64,000 nucleotides of DNA from Nitrososphaerota archaeon (GCA_021325255.1 JAJPHP010000076.1:26090-90089), one strand, 5' to 3'; numbered from the stretch's first letter, positions 26,599-36,090 are shown. Numbers and translations: made by a program. The notes: generated from the letters alone by a model not told the origin.

Positions 26599-28263
26599 TT
26601 AACAGCAGGTACCGTTGTAATTCCAGTTCGACTCGTTCCCTGGCCTTATCTCGAAAAGTAAAATATGTACGGTGCTGAGCGGAGTGTAATATCTTTCGTT
26701 GATGTAGGTCTGAAAATCAGCAGTAGTGGTACGATAGTCTGCGTAGGGCATTATGATGAACTGTGGATGAAGATGTTCAATCGCCGACGTTGAAATGACC
26801 CAGAATATGGGATACGTACCCCTCGTTGGGGTCTGTAGAGTCTGATTGAGCGGGGGCTCCGAATAGTATGATTGAGGTTGCCTCATGTAAGCTATTGACA
26901 CGTTTATGTTGTCCTTCTCGATGTAATACCCGATCATCGCCAGCGATGTTGCGACGTAGCTGTTGTTGCTATGATTTGTGTTGACATATTCTAGTATAGG
27001 AGTCAACTCGTCCCAGTCGCCGAAGCCGCTACTGTAAGTGAGTGGAGTTGCGTACATACTCAGTGCTATTCCAGACATAACCAGCGCGACGATCGCAACG
27101 GACAGGTACGGCACGAACGACCTTCTCCTCGAGTACTTGCTAATCGATTCAATACTTAGCTGAGTGACCCTGCCAATCATTACCAAGAAAATTAGAGAAG
27201 GGTAAAGTGCAAAGTAGGTCCTTCGATCAGGGTAAGTAAAAGCGAAGGCCAAGAATCCAAGGAATAGAATGAGCAGAAGACCATCAGCGATATTTCTTCT
27301 CAGAAAGAAGGACACAACGAAGAATGCCAGCACGCACGTTACGATAGTAGTCCAGATGGCAATGTCGATAGGTAGCGGGGCGAACACCTGGAATGGATTC
27401 GTCGAAGCAACGTGAAAAAATACTTGAACGAAATTTCTGAATCCAGTGTAGAAGAGCTGCCCAGATCTAATCTGACCAACTAGCGCGCTGGACTGGTGAA
27501 TCTGAAAACGATAGACCAAGTCGTAATAGAACGGATTCACATTGTTAGCCCAGAGCGCCGCGAGAACTGGTACGAAGGTAAGAAAGCCCATACCAAAGTA
27601 TACTGCAGTTTCTTTGAGAGGAAATTTGATTTGGAACTTGTTCCAATAGATAATTAGGAAAAGTAAGATCGCGACTGCCATAACGAGCGTAATGTACTTT
27701 GCGTCTAGGGCAAGGCCAAAAATAACCCCTCCGATTATCGTGAGCTTGAGATCTCTCTTCTTTACCACGCCTTCCCAGAAGAACAGGGTTGCGCCAAGGA
27801 TCAGCATCGTAGCCAGTGCTTCTATGTAGATTTGCCTGCTGTACAGTATATCATAGCCATCAAACAGCAGCGCGACCGAAGCGACGACCCCTGCCTTCTT
27901 TCCGTACATGGACTTGCCGAGAAAGTAGGCAAATACGACTGAAATTGCTCCACACGTCACAGAGAGCCAGCGCAGGCTGTCAAGAGTGGCACCCGAGACC
28001 GCCATTATCAAAGCAAGAAGATATGTGAGCAGCGGTGGCTGATCCCACATGTAAGGCGCTTGCCAACTCCAGTTGGCAGCGAGAATATGAATTGCCCTAG
28101 ATGCGTAGGTAAGCTCATCGGGAGCCGCAATTAACACCGACAGGTTGTAGCCACGTATCGCAAGTCCTGCAAACAGCAGGCCAAGCGCAAAGGCTATCTC
28201 CAGCCAAGGTATGTTGGAGAGAGAACGACTTTCCTTTCGCTTTTCCTGCACATCTGCTGTCAT
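26599..28263 (-). CDS. GT39/PMT-type membrane glycosyltransferase (GT-C fold)
   Basis: A 554-aa polytopic membrane protein with about 11-13 helices. The first extracytoplasmic loop carries the GT-C acidic motif in APDELTYASRAIHIL, followed by MWDQPPLLTYLLALIM, as in ArnT and protein O-mannosyltransferases. The C-terminal ~140 residues form an extracytoplasmic soluble domain. Such enzymes transfer a sugar from a polyprenyl-phosphate donor to a protein or lipid outside the membrane. The start lies 17 nt after the stop of the upstream phosphodiesterase gene, so the two are almost certainly one operon. The acceptor could be the Ser/Thr-rich secreted proteins encoded nearby; this is an inference. 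Confidence 0.85.
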   Translation of the reverse strand: MTADVQEKRKESRSLSNIPWLEIAFALGLLFAGLAIRGYNLSVLIAAPDELTYASRAIHILAANWSWQAPYMWDQPPLLTYLLALIMAVSGATLDSLRWLSVTCGAISVVFAYFLGKSMYGKKAGVVASVALLFDGYDILYSRQIYIEALATMLILGATLFFWEGVVKKRDLKLTIIGGVIFGLALDAKYITLVMAVAILLFLIIYWNKFQIKFPLKETAVYFGMGFLTFVPVLAALWANNVNPFYYDLVYRFQIHQSSALVGQIRSGQLFYTGFRNFVQVFFHVASTNPFQVFAPLPIDIAIWTTIVTCVLAFFVVSFFLRRNIADGLLLILFLGFLAFAFTYPDRRTYFALYPSLIFLVMIGRVTQLSIESISKYSRRRSFVPYLSVAIVALVMSGIALSMYATPLTYSSGFGDWDELTPILEYVNTNHSNNSYVATSLAMIGYYIEKDNINVSIAYMRQPQSYYSEPPLNQTLQTPTRGTYPIFWVISTSAIEHLHPQFIIMPYADYRTTTADFQTYINERYYTPLSTVHILLFEIRPGNESNWNYNGTCC

Positions 28264-28280
28264 AGACTACCCCGCGAATG

Positions 28281-29930
28281 TCAGCTCAGGTAGCCGAGCG
28301 CCTTCAGCCTCTCTTCGATCTTACTTTCTTCCTCTTCTGAGAGGGTTCGCGGGGCCTGCTCGATGACGGCCTCCTCGGATTCCCATTGTATCGGGTTTGC
28401 GTTGCGAAACTCTGGAGTAAAGGCTTCGGTCATAACGCGCCCGTCCACATCTCTGGGGATTGGCATGCCCATCGCATACAATATTGTAGGGGCGATGTCG
28501 TCCAAGTTTGCGTCAATTATTTTCGATTTAGAAATTCCTCGTCCGCTTATCGCAACAACGCCCTTTTCAGTATGTGTACCGCTCCACAAGGTGCTTCTAC
28601 TGAAGAGTGATTTGTGACTCGCAGCAAAGGCAAGCGGATCAAAGCTCGTAAGAGATTCTGTCGGAAGATAGCCTGTGTTTGGAAGGCATAGAATATCTGG
28701 CGCCTGTTCGATGTGAGGACCAGAGAGAACCTGCTCCCTCGGCAAAGCGTACTTGAAAACATAATTTCCATTGTCAGGGTCCTTTATCCCAGCTAACTGT
28801 CTTGCAACCTGCTCTCTTATTTTTTCGTAGTCAGACTGCTCGACAATGCCGTAAGGCTCTCTACCCTTCAAATTTATCCTCAAGCCGATGCCTGATTGGA
28901 TGAACGCAGTTGTGTTACCCCAATCAATCGCCCCTGCAAAGAAACCGTCATCACCCTCGGCTTTGGGGCTGTTCGCCCTGTGCTTCATAAGCTGAGCCAG
29001 CACTTTCCTCGATCCCGGAATGTCTAGGATCCACTGCAAGCGCATGCCAAACATCGTCTTTGCGACGAGCCGAAACAAACTCGTCGATTTGGGATCCGGC
29101 GCCTGGGGTTTAACCTTTAGCAACTGTGACATCTGGAGAAACTCGGCTACGTTGAACCGCTTGTCCACGCGCTCGCCTCCGTGGTCAGAGACAATAATAA
29201 CATGCGAATTTTCGCCGGCAAGTTCCATGAATTTGCCAACAAACCCGTCAACGTTCTGGTAGAGCGAAATCATTCCCTCGGGTTTGTCATAGAAAGCGTG
29301 CTGAACTTCGTCTGTTTCTTTGAATACAACGAACCCAAAGTCCCAATCAATTCGGTTCAACAGATAGAGCGAGGCGTCCCCCACCATCTTCACTGTCGAA
29401 TTTAGTTCCCGTAGATAGAGGGTCTTAATATAGGACGGCGCCGTGCCGATACGGTATTTCGGGATAATCTTCTTGATTTCGGCCCCAAGCTCTTCCGGGT
29501 AAGTGAAATCATACTCGGTTCCCGGCGCCATGAAACCACATACAAGAAAGCCGTTTACTGGCCTTGGAGGATAGGTAAGCGGTGTATTAACCACCACTAC
29601 CTTCTTTCCATAAGATCCGATAATCTCCCAGACATCGCGTCCATCACGAATAGTGGAATTCACTCCTACCTCTGAATAGGAGTTGGGCTTGTGATTTCGG
29701 AATCCAAGAATTCCATGCTTTCCCGGATTCTTTCCGGTATAAATCGAAGACCAAGCAATCGGGGTGACTGGAATCCTAGAATACAGATCACCGTACGAGC
29801 CCCTATCAAAAATCCTTGCGAGATTTGGGAGGTATCCCTTGGAGATCCAAGGAACAAGAAGCGATAGCGGGGAGGAATCCATTCCGATTACAAGAACGCG
29901 ATGTTTCAAGAATTTGTTCAACCCGTGCAA
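28281..29930 (-). CDS. Alkaline-phosphatase-superfamily phosphodiesterase (paralogue B)
   Basis: A 549-aa paralogue of the enzyme at 23566-25182. Matching motifs are VLVIGMDSSPLSLL, TPIAWSSIYTGKNPGKHGI, KETDEVQHAFYDK, VIIVSDHGGERV and SGPHIEQAPDILC. It also ends in SEEEESKIEERLKALGYLS, the same kind of tail as its paralogue. Metal-binding Asp/His residues are kept, although the DHVQH of paralogue A is DEVQH here. The start is TTG at 29930. It precedes the PMT-type glycosyltransferase by 17 nt. Likely a hydrolase or transferase for a phosphorylated glycan or lipid intermediate in the same pathway; unproven. Confidence 0.84.
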   Translation of the reverse strand: MHGLNKFLKHRVLVIGMDSSPLSLLVPWISKGYLPNLARIFDRGSYGDLYSRIPVTPIAWSSIYTGKNPGKHGILGFRNHKPNSYSEVGVNSTIRDGRDVWEIIGSYGKKVVVVNTPLTYPPRPVNGFLVCGFMAPGTEYDFTYPEELGAEIKKIIPKYRIGTAPSYIKTLYLRELNSTVKMVGDASLYLLNRIDWDFGFVVFKETDEVQHAFYDKPEGMISLYQNVDGFVGKFMELAGENSHVIIVSDHGGERVDKRFNVAEFLQMSQLLKVKPQAPDPKSTSLFRLVAKTMFGMRLQWILDIPGSRKVLAQLMKHRANSPKAEGDDGFFAGAIDWGNTTAFIQSGIGLRINLKGREPYGIVEQSDYEKIREQVARQLAGIKDPDNGNYVFKYALPREQVLSGPHIEQAPDILCLPNTGYLPTESLTSFDPLAFAASHKSLFSRSTLWSGTHTEKGVVAISGRGISKSKIIDANLDDIAPTILYAMGMPIPRDVDGRVMTEAFTPEFRNANPIQWESEEAVIEQAPRTLSEEEESKIEERLKALGYLS

Positions 29931-30380
29931 ATCAATTGTTTATTTATGCTAGCGCTGCGGCATTGCTTTTTTGTTAATATGTACTGTGGAATGTGAAATT
30001 CACGAAGCCATTGAAGAAAAATCAACAATGAGACGGCCGCAATGGAGCTGCTCCGTGCGGAACGAAGACTCACTCTATGGTATTTAGAGCTTTTCGGCGG
30101 AAAAAAGCTGGACTTCAAATTGCCGCTAGACACATTGCGTTATCTAGGGTCTGTTGCATTTCGGTATAGGTGAATGATCGGAAGCAACTGTCTATCTTAT
30201 CGACCCGGATGCCTTTGTTTATTGTCAATAATAACTGCTGATTTTTTGGTGAATCGAAATAATTGAGGCGGAAAACGGATTTCCTTTAAAGTCGGTTGTC
30301 CATTGCTATTGCATCGGTACTCGATATGTCCGTTTCCATTCAATTGTTTCGAATCTTCGGACCAACCAATTTCTCGTCAG
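29931..30380. other. Intergenic region between divergent genes
   Basis: About 450 nt separate the divergent phosphodiesterase and CARDB-like genes. No ORF or RNA gene recognised. Confidence 0.2.
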
Positions 30381-30384
30381 CAAA

Positions 30385-30400
30385 TATCTAAATAGGCTGA
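30385..30400 (+). promoter_or_regulatory. TATA box of the CARDB-like surface protein gene
   Basis: TATCTAAATAGG centred near 30392 predicts a transcript start at about 30419, two bases before the ATG at 30421. The mRNA would be practically leaderless. Confidence 0.55.
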
Positions 30401-30420
30401 AAGAAACCACAACGAATCCA

Positions 30421-32238
30421 ATGAAATTTCTTGTCGCCTGTTTCTTGCTGGCTCTACTCGCTTTGAATTTTGTAGCTGGATTAAATTATACTAGTGCACA
30501 GTCCACAAATGGAGCGGTTATTGTCGTCCAAGTTAACGACCAGAATGGCGTGTGGTACAATGGTGTCGCAGTTCAGATATGGGAACAATCGGGCCCACTC
30601 CAGGCGGCAGGTACAACACAAAATGGAGAATATGCAAGCCCGGGTGTTCCATTCGACACAAACTACGTAGTAATTGTCAGCAACGGGTACTCGAGCCAAA
30701 ACGAGACTGTTTATGTGGGATCTAGCAACGTTTTCGTTACACTCACTCTGACGAGACCTGCTCAGCCGGTGCTCGCGGTGAGCGGTGTGACTTTCCAGCC
30801 CAGCGTCGTTTCACCCGGAACCGAATTCACCGCTACGCTTACGGTGACAAGCTCGAGCTCCTCATCAGCATACAACGCCTTCATTTCGTTCAATTCAACA
30901 TCCTCACCATCGGGTATCAGCCTCAGCGGAACTGGTTCCACCATCCCGATCGGCAACGTTCAGGCAAACTCTTCTCGAAGTTTCAACGTCACGTTCTCGG
31001 TTGATCCTACAGCAAAGACTGGTAGCTACATTATGCGTTACAGACTGAATTATACGGACATTTCAACCACTCAGTATAGCTCCGTTGGCGCCATCACAAT
31101 TCCGGTGACTGGAACTCCAGCGCGCCCTAACCTTGTCGCTTCCTCAGTAAGCTTCTCTCCTTCAGTAGTCACTCCCGGGATCAACTTTGTAGTCCGCATT
31201 GACATAAACAACTCGGGGAACGAGGCTGCGTACGGTGCCAACCTTGCTATTGCTCCAAATTCTCAGGTAAGCTTGGTAGGCGGAACGGGTGTAATTTCGC
31301 TCGGAACGATTCAACCGCATGAGAACGTATCGGTCACTTTTGACATGTACTCAAACCCGACCGCGCCGACTAGTGCAGTACCGGTGAAATTTGCATTTAC
31401 GTACAGCAATCAACTTGGCGTACTTTACAACGATTCTAGTGTTTTCTCTGTTCCAATGACTGCGACACCAAACCTAAAAGTCGGCCAGTTCAGTATAAGC
31501 AATGCCCCTCTCACGCCAGGACTTTCCACATTTCTGTCTCTGACCATCGCAAATGTCGGGGGTGACAGCGCCTACAATGTGGCGATCACATTGTCGGGGA
31601 ATCCATTTCTCACGGGTAACTCAACAAACTATCTTGGGGCCATCGCAAACGGCACCAGCTCTAAGGCCTCTTTCTTCCTCAGCGTCTCAAACAATACTCA
31701 GCCGGGATCTTACACTTTCGGTGTGAATGTCACCTACCAAGATCTGGCAGGAAGGAGCTATTCTTCGACCAGCAACTATAGCGTCCAGATTGAACCATAT
31801 GCGCCTCCAGAGGTGACCGTGACAAATATTCTACTCGACCCTCCAGTCCTCACGCCAGGCACCTCCGGTTCGATCACTGTGTTTGTGAAGAACACGGGCA
31901 CCACAGAAGCAAAGAATGTAATAATCCATATCACTGGAGGCAATGGAATAGTTTCATCATCTTATTTCGGATTAGGGACCATAGAACCCGGTGCCGCTGT
32001 AACCCAGGTTGTTGGTCTAAATGTTGGTCAGAACCTAAAGGCCGGAAGTTACGATCTGTCTTTCAATGTGAACTATACCGACCCCACGGGGAAGGCATTT
32101 CATTCATCGGGGCCCTTTGAGGTCACCGTCTATCAGGGAACGGGATTAATCTCTACGACAGATATTCTTGCAATAGGCGGTGTGGTTGTCCTTGCCCTCA
32201 TTGGCGTCGGCTTTCTCCGAAAGACCGGGCGATTATGA
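30421..32238 (+). CDS. Surface protein with tandem CARDB/NEW3-like domains
   Basis: A 605-aa membrane-anchored surface protein. The signal peptide is residues 1-27. A carboxypeptidase-regulatory-like beta domain (about 30-112) starts GAVIVVQVNDQNGVW. Four tandem beta-sandwich repeats of about 110-120 residues follow, each opening with a form of the motif SVSFSPSVVTPGINF (near 120, 240, 358 and 472) and carrying the 'N-x-G-x-x-x-A-Y/K-N' strand. A C-terminal helix (about 577-597) with RKTGRL anchors it. The repeats match COG1361-type S-layer-related proteins. Many N-glycosylation sequons are present. It may be an accessory surface or transport-associated protein. Confidence 0.7.
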   Translation: MKFLVACFLLALLALNFVAGLNYTSAQSTNGAVIVVQVNDQNGVWYNGVAVQIWEQSGPLQAAGTTQNGEYASPGVPFDTNYVVIVSNGYSSQNETVYVGSSNVFVTLTLTRPAQPVLAVSGVTFQPSVVSPGTEFTATLTVTSSSSSSAYNAFISFNSTSSPSGISLSGTGSTIPIGNVQANSSRSFNVTFSVDPTAKTGSYIMRYRLNYTDISTTQYSSVGAITIPVTGTPARPNLVASSVSFSPSVVTPGINFVVRIDINNSGNEAAYGANLAIAPNSQVSLVGGTGVISLGTIQPHENVSVTFDMYSNPTAPTSAVPVKFAFTYSNQLGVLYNDSSVFSVPMTATPNLKVGQFSISNAPLTPGLSTFLSLTIANVGGDSAYNVAITLSGNPFLTGNSTNYLGAIANGTSSKASFFLSVSNNTQPGSYTFGVNVTYQDLAGRSYSSTSNYSVQIEPYAPPEVTVTNILLDPPVLTPGTSGSITVFVKNTGTTEAKNVIIHITGGNGIVSSSYFGLGTIEPGAAVTQVVGLNVGQNLKAGSYDLSFNVNYTDPTGKAFHSSGPFEVTVYQGTGLISTTDILAIGGVVVLALIGVGFLRKTGRL

Positions 32239-32365
32239 GCTGGAAGCACCGTTTCGTCTCTCGCTGAGTTCCCGCTTCTTCCAGATTCGAAGTATGGAAT
32301 GAGCGCCTTTTGATACAATCACTCTAACGATCTTTTCTCCTCGGAACTCTGGAGCGCGAATCCTC

Positions 32366-32995
32366 TCAATCCCAGAGACCCCTAAATTTGGCCTTCACAG
32401 ACACTGCCGCCATGAGGGAGATGCATATAGCTACAACTTCTAGCAGCAACCAGTAATAAGTAGATAATGTAAAGACTGCAAAGTTGAGCGGGAGAAGAAG
32501 CTGAAAGGAAAGCCACCCTGCAAAGACATCAAATGATATGTGTGCGAACAGAACAATGAAACCAATTGCGAATAGTTCGCGTCGCATTCGTCGGGGGCCG
32601 ACTAAGGCGAGTACAATGCCAGATAAGATGGCAAATGGAATCGAGTGATCAGGGTTGCCAATTACTGGAAAGCCGAGCGCGACTGTGAGATGATCCAGAT
32701 CGATGAGGACGCATGCCAGACCTGTCAGCGAAATCAATCTAAAGTTGAGTAGTGGGATAGATGCAATGAGACCAAAGATTATGTGTCCAGACAATTCGAT
32801 CGCGAGCCTTGGGCGCTGATAATCCGGGAGAACAATTCGAGCTTGAGGATGAAGCAAGCTCAGATAGCTAAACAAGATTGCGACGCAAACATAGGCGAGT
32901 ATCCACTTGCACATCTCTATGAGTTTCGTCTTCTTCTCGGGGCTTAGTTGCAAAGTGGGTCCGCGCGAAGTCGAATTGTTTGCTCGCAAGCCCAA
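32366..32995 (-). CDS. YdjM/DUF457-like membrane metal-dependent hydrolase
   Basis: A 209-aa membrane protein with about five helices. Conserved metal-site residues lie at helix ends: ELSGHIIFGLIAS, VLIDLDHLTVALG, GNPDHSIPFAIL and LFAHISFDVFAG. This His/Asp pattern is that of the YdjM/DUF457 family (predicted inner-membrane metal-dependent hydrolases, often near lipid or phosphate enzymes). The first ~25 residues are hydrophilic and the true start may be the internal ATG at residue 28. Function in archaea is unknown. It lies convergent with the CARDB-like gene. Confidence 0.65.
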   Translation of the reverse strand: MGLRANNSTSRGPTLQLSPEKKTKLIEMCKWILAYVCVAILFSYLSLLHPQARIVLPDYQRPRLAIELSGHIIFGLIASIPLLNFRLISLTGLACVLIDLDHLTVALGFPVIGNPDHSIPFAILSGIVLALVGPRRMRRELFAIGFIVLFAHISFDVFAGWLSFQLLLPLNFAVFTLSTYYWLLLEVVAICISLMAAVSVKAKFRGLWD

Positions 32996-33251
32996 GAATC
33001 AAGATCCAATTGAACGACTTCTGGCCGGACGACATTAAAGTTTAGTGCTGAGCAGAAAGAGAACTATGACATCAGATACTGTGTGGCGCATGGGAGAGTC
33101 GATTTTTGTGCTTGCAACACGTGCCTAGTTTAGCAAGTTAGTGGTCCATAGTTGAGGAAGAAAGTATACACACACTAAGGGGAGATACTCGAGGAGTCAG
33201 GTAGGATGATGGACTCTCAGAGTTCACTTTTATTTGGCGAAGAGAAATGCT

Positions 33252-33428
33252 CTAATGTCGAAGGTCAGCAACTTTGCTGAGAAGACAATGGGGGCAGAGA
33301 AACCCACTATCGCCATCGAGGGTCACAAAACGTTTTCCATGCATTCCGCAGCTGCAAGGACCAAGACCATCTGCGTTATCAGAGCGCGCAGAGATTCGGG
33401 GCTTCTCAATGGTATGTACACTTTGCAT
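33252..33428 (-). CDS. Small zinc-ribbon-like protein, 58 aa
   Basis: The frame carries CSCGMHGKRF and FLCPHCLLSKVADL, that is CxCG...CPxC spaced 20-25 residues apart with an extra His, a plausible zinc site. On this strand a TATA box (TATAAT on the plus strand, 33454-33459) lies 29 nt before the ATG at 33428, as expected for a leaderless archaeal transcript. I therefore prefer this start over the GTG at 33452. I recognise no named family. Small zinc-binding proteins of this type often act in transcription or as protein adaptors. Confidence 0.5.
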   Translation of the reverse strand: MQSVHTIEKPRISARSDNADGLGPCSCGMHGKRFVTLDGDSGFLCPHCLLSKVADLRH

Positions 33429-33459
33429 TAAAATTTGTTCTTGCTCAGACACCTATAAT

Positions 33460-34175
33460 CGCTTGTGGAGATGGCGTCTAGATCGAAGACCCAATTTTTC
33501 AGTCTTCCAAGACCATTGATTCTGGCCCGTGCGGCGCCCAAATGGCAGTTATAGCATGACAATGCTCGGTTTCCGATACAAGTAGAGTCGGTGATACACA
33601 TCTAGAAGTACTTTGTAAACCTGCAGTTTTTAACATCGGTAGAATGAATGTCTTGCCAAAGATAGCAAAGGGCTTTCGAGCGAGAAACACCTATGGCACT
33701 ATTTGAATTAATTAGGAGTCACTCGAACTACACTTGGCAAACGAGCTCACTGCTATTTCTTAGGCTAGAGCTCGGCAACCCCTTCTGCATCTTGATGTCG
33801 TATCGTTGGTGCATTTCTTCAATAGATTAGACCGTGATTGCTCAGGAATGTAGACACAGTCGAACTTGGGAAAAGAAAGAGACATATGCCAGGGATTCGG
33901 TCGTAACACAACATTCCATATGTGCTCGATAATCTGATGCAACGAACAGCTGCGCGCCTTTGATTCCTATAGTCGCCACAGTTCTTCACATTCCTCTTGA
34001 AGACCACAAGAGGAATTTTTCACGCATCTACGAGATTTTCACCTCAGATTTGCCTGATTTCACAAAATGATTCCGAATAGTTCCAGTTTTTTCGCTTGGA
34101 AACATTTAGGCAGTATATCTATAGTCGATAGAGAATGTATAGGTCATGCCGAAAAATTGGAGTCATTCAATTTCA
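33460..34175. other. Intergenic region, no clear gene
   Basis: Over 700 nt without a convincing gene. Only frames of about 60 codons with no domain features are present, on both strands. It ends in the promoter of the next glycosyltransferase. Confidence 0.2.
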
Positions 34176-34183
34176 TTTTATAC
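34176..34183 (+). promoter_or_regulatory. TATA box that fixes the GT4 start
   Basis: TTTTATAC is centred 27 nt before the TTG at 34206, the first codon of the conserved KILEIC strand. It argues for a leaderless transcript and against the ATG at 34146, which would lie upstream of the promoter. Confidence 0.6.
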
Positions 34184-34205
34184 TAAGCAAATACTTGCTT
34201 TGGCG

Positions 34206-35324
34206 TTGAAAATTTTAGAGATTTGTTCTTGCTTTCCTCCGAGCAAAGGCGGGGTAGAGAGGTGCGTGTACGAACTCTCGACTCGATTTGCCGAGCGAAA
34301 CCACAAGGTGGTTGTTGCTACTTCATCGAGGGGAAAGAAAGCCAAGTTTCACAAGGAGAGGATTGACAAGCTCGACGTCATTCGATTTCCAGAGCGGTTT
34401 CATATCTTCGAGGCGCCTATCCTTCCGACGCTTTCGATGACTGCGCTCTTTGCTGATTACGACGTTCTCCACGTACACGGCATGAGTCCGACGATTACCG
34501 ACCTTAGTATATTCTTCGCAAAGCTGAGAGGAAAGCCTGTCGTCTTGACGTATCACAACGATGCTGAGAGCGACAGGTGGGGCAGGATTGCGAAAGTCGC
34601 CGCCTTTGTTTATTCAACCCTCGCATCAGCAGTCATTCGGCGCGCGGACGTTATAGTAAGCTCTACCCGCTCATACGCTGAAACAAGCCCTGCGTTGAAG
34701 CCCTCCCTGGACAGACTAAAGGTGATCCCAATGGGAGTTGACGCAGAGAAATACGAACAACTCGATCTGACTGAGAAGGACGACTCCGAGCATGACTTGC
34801 TATTCGTGGGGCAATTGAAGGATTACAAGGGGGTTGAAGTGCTTCTCGAGGCCATCTACTACCTACGCTTAGAAGGGCACAACGTCAAACTCAAGGTTGT
34901 AGGAACAGGTCCAGAGTCTGGCAATCTTAGAAGACAGGCAAGGTTGCTCGGCCTCGAGCAAGACGTTCTATTCCTCGGCAACGTATCTGATACAGAATTG
35001 ATGGAGTTGTATGCCACTTGCGATTCTTTAGTGCTCCCAAGCTTAAATCGCCGTGAAGCTTTCGGGATTGTGCTACTCGAGGCGATAGCCGCGGGTCGAA
35101 ACGTTGTAGCGAGCGACATACCCGGAGTTAACGAGGTAGCTTCTCTAGGAGGCGGATACCTCGCAAGGCCGAATGATGCCCAATCTCTTGCAAACTCTAT
35201 TCTCTCCTCTCTTCAAAACAAACGGCATCCGGAAAGCATCAGGATGGTTGCGAAGGAACTATCTTGGGACAAACTAGCAGCTAAGTATTTGTCAATCTTC
35301 GAAGAATTGGTCACTAAATCCTGA
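34206..35324 (+). CDS. Family 4 glycosyltransferase (GT-B fold)
   Basis: A 372-aa GT4 enzyme. It begins (M)KILEICSCFPPSKGGVER, then YELSTRFAERNHKVVVATS. IVSSTRSYAE and LKVIPMGVDAEKYEQ link to the donor domain DLLFVGQLKDYKGVEVLLEA, VVGTGPE, and the donor loop LNRREAFGIVLLEAIAAGRN with both conserved glutamates. I choose the TTG at 34206 because a TATA box lies 27 nt upstream; the frame extends to an ATG at 34146. It is isolated from the other GT4 genes. Probably adds a sugar to a lipid-linked or surface glycan; specificity unknown. Confidence 0.9.
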   Translation: MKILEICSCFPPSKGGVERCVYELSTRFAERNHKVVVATSSRGKKAKFHKERIDKLDVIRFPERFHIFEAPILPTLSMTALFADYDVLHVHGMSPTITDLSIFFAKLRGKPVVLTYHNDAESDRWGRIAKVAAFVYSTLASAVIRRADVIVSSTRSYAETSPALKPSLDRLKVIPMGVDAEKYEQLDLTEKDDSEHDLLFVGQLKDYKGVEVLLEAIYYLRLEGHNVKLKVVGTGPESGNLRRQARLLGLEQDVLFLGNVSDTELMELYATCDSLVLPSLNRREAFGIVLLEAIAAGRNVVASDIPGVNEVASLGGGYLARPNDAQSLANSILSSLQNKRHPESIRMVAKELSWDKLAAKYLSIFEELVTKS

Positions 35325-35484
35325 AACGCGTCCAAGATTCAAATCCGTGAGATGCATGACTCCATTTCCCAAAATGCGAAATGCATGGTGAATTTGAAAT
35401 TTACTGCCTGAGTCTCGGCTTCATTATCCTTATAGATAATTCCTCTTTTTGAAGAGTAGCCCAAAAATTAGGTCTGACTAAAGT

Positions 35485-36036
35485 ATGAAAACATTGAATT
35501 TCATTCTGCCAATCTCACTAATTCTTCTCTTCGCAATCGCATTCGCTCCAGCGGCTTTCGGAAGCACTCCGGGTGCGGGTTCGAGTCCGTCCAACATTGG
35601 ACCGGATCAGTCAAGCATGTTGACCATATCCAATAACCAGGTGTTTGCCGTGGGCGCTGTCACGGTAACCGGCCCGGATGGCACTGTCTACAAATCTACG
35701 GTCTGCACCCTGTCAACGCCGTGCACGGGAAGCTCCTCGAGCAACGTGACCCTCTCCTTCGGCACGGGTGTCTCGGGATGGATTGTAACAACCGTCGGGG
35801 CTGGATGTGCTGGATACTCCCCAGCCTTGAATGGAGGAGCAAACACGCACTGCAACGGGCAGTATGAATATTCTGTAACGGGGCTCGCTCTCGCCCGGCC
35901 ACCAATCTTCCGAGTGTCTGCTAACTTTAGCGTACCAGAATTTGGAGTCCCCGCGATAATGGTTGCGGCGGTAGGAATGGTCCTTCTCGCTCTGCGGTCA
36001 AAGTTAACAAGCAAAACCAGCATTCCAAAGATCTAG
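35485..36036 (+). CDS. Small secreted PEFG-CTERM protein
   Basis: A 183-aa surface protein. The signal peptide is residues 1-26 (ILPISLILLFAIAFAPAAFG). A short domain with four cysteines (CTLSTPC and GAGCAGY...HCNG) follows. The C-terminus is a sorting signal: FSVPEFGVPAIMVAAVGMVL, i.e. the PEFG tetrapeptide, a hydrophobic helix and a basic cluster (RSKLTSK). PEFG-CTERM signals are known from Nitrososphaeria and are predicted substrates of an archaeosortase that removes the helix. No archaeosortase is seen in this window. The signal supports the taxonomic placement. The role of the mature domain is unknown. Confidence 0.78.
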   Translation: MKTLNFILPISLILLFAIAFAPAAFGSTPGAGSSPSNIGPDQSSMLTISNNQVFAVGAVTVTGPDGTVYKSTVCTLSTPCTGSSSSNVTLSFGTGVSGWIVTTVGAGCAGYSPALNGGANTHCNGQYEYSVTGLALARPPIFRVSANFSVPEFGVPAIMVAAVGMVLLALRSKLTSKTSIPKI

Positions 36037-36046
36037 TTACAACTTT

Positions 36047-36090
36047 GAATGACCGACAAAAATGGTCATTCATTCCTTTTCTCCTTTCTT
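36047..36090 (+). terminator. Terminator after the PEFG-CTERM gene
   Basis: Perfect 8-bp stem GAATGACC / GGTCATTC (36047-36054 and 36064-36071) with a 9-nt loop, 10 nt past the stop, followed by a pyrimidine-rich tract (CCTTTTCTCCTTTCTTTC). Confidence 0.65.
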
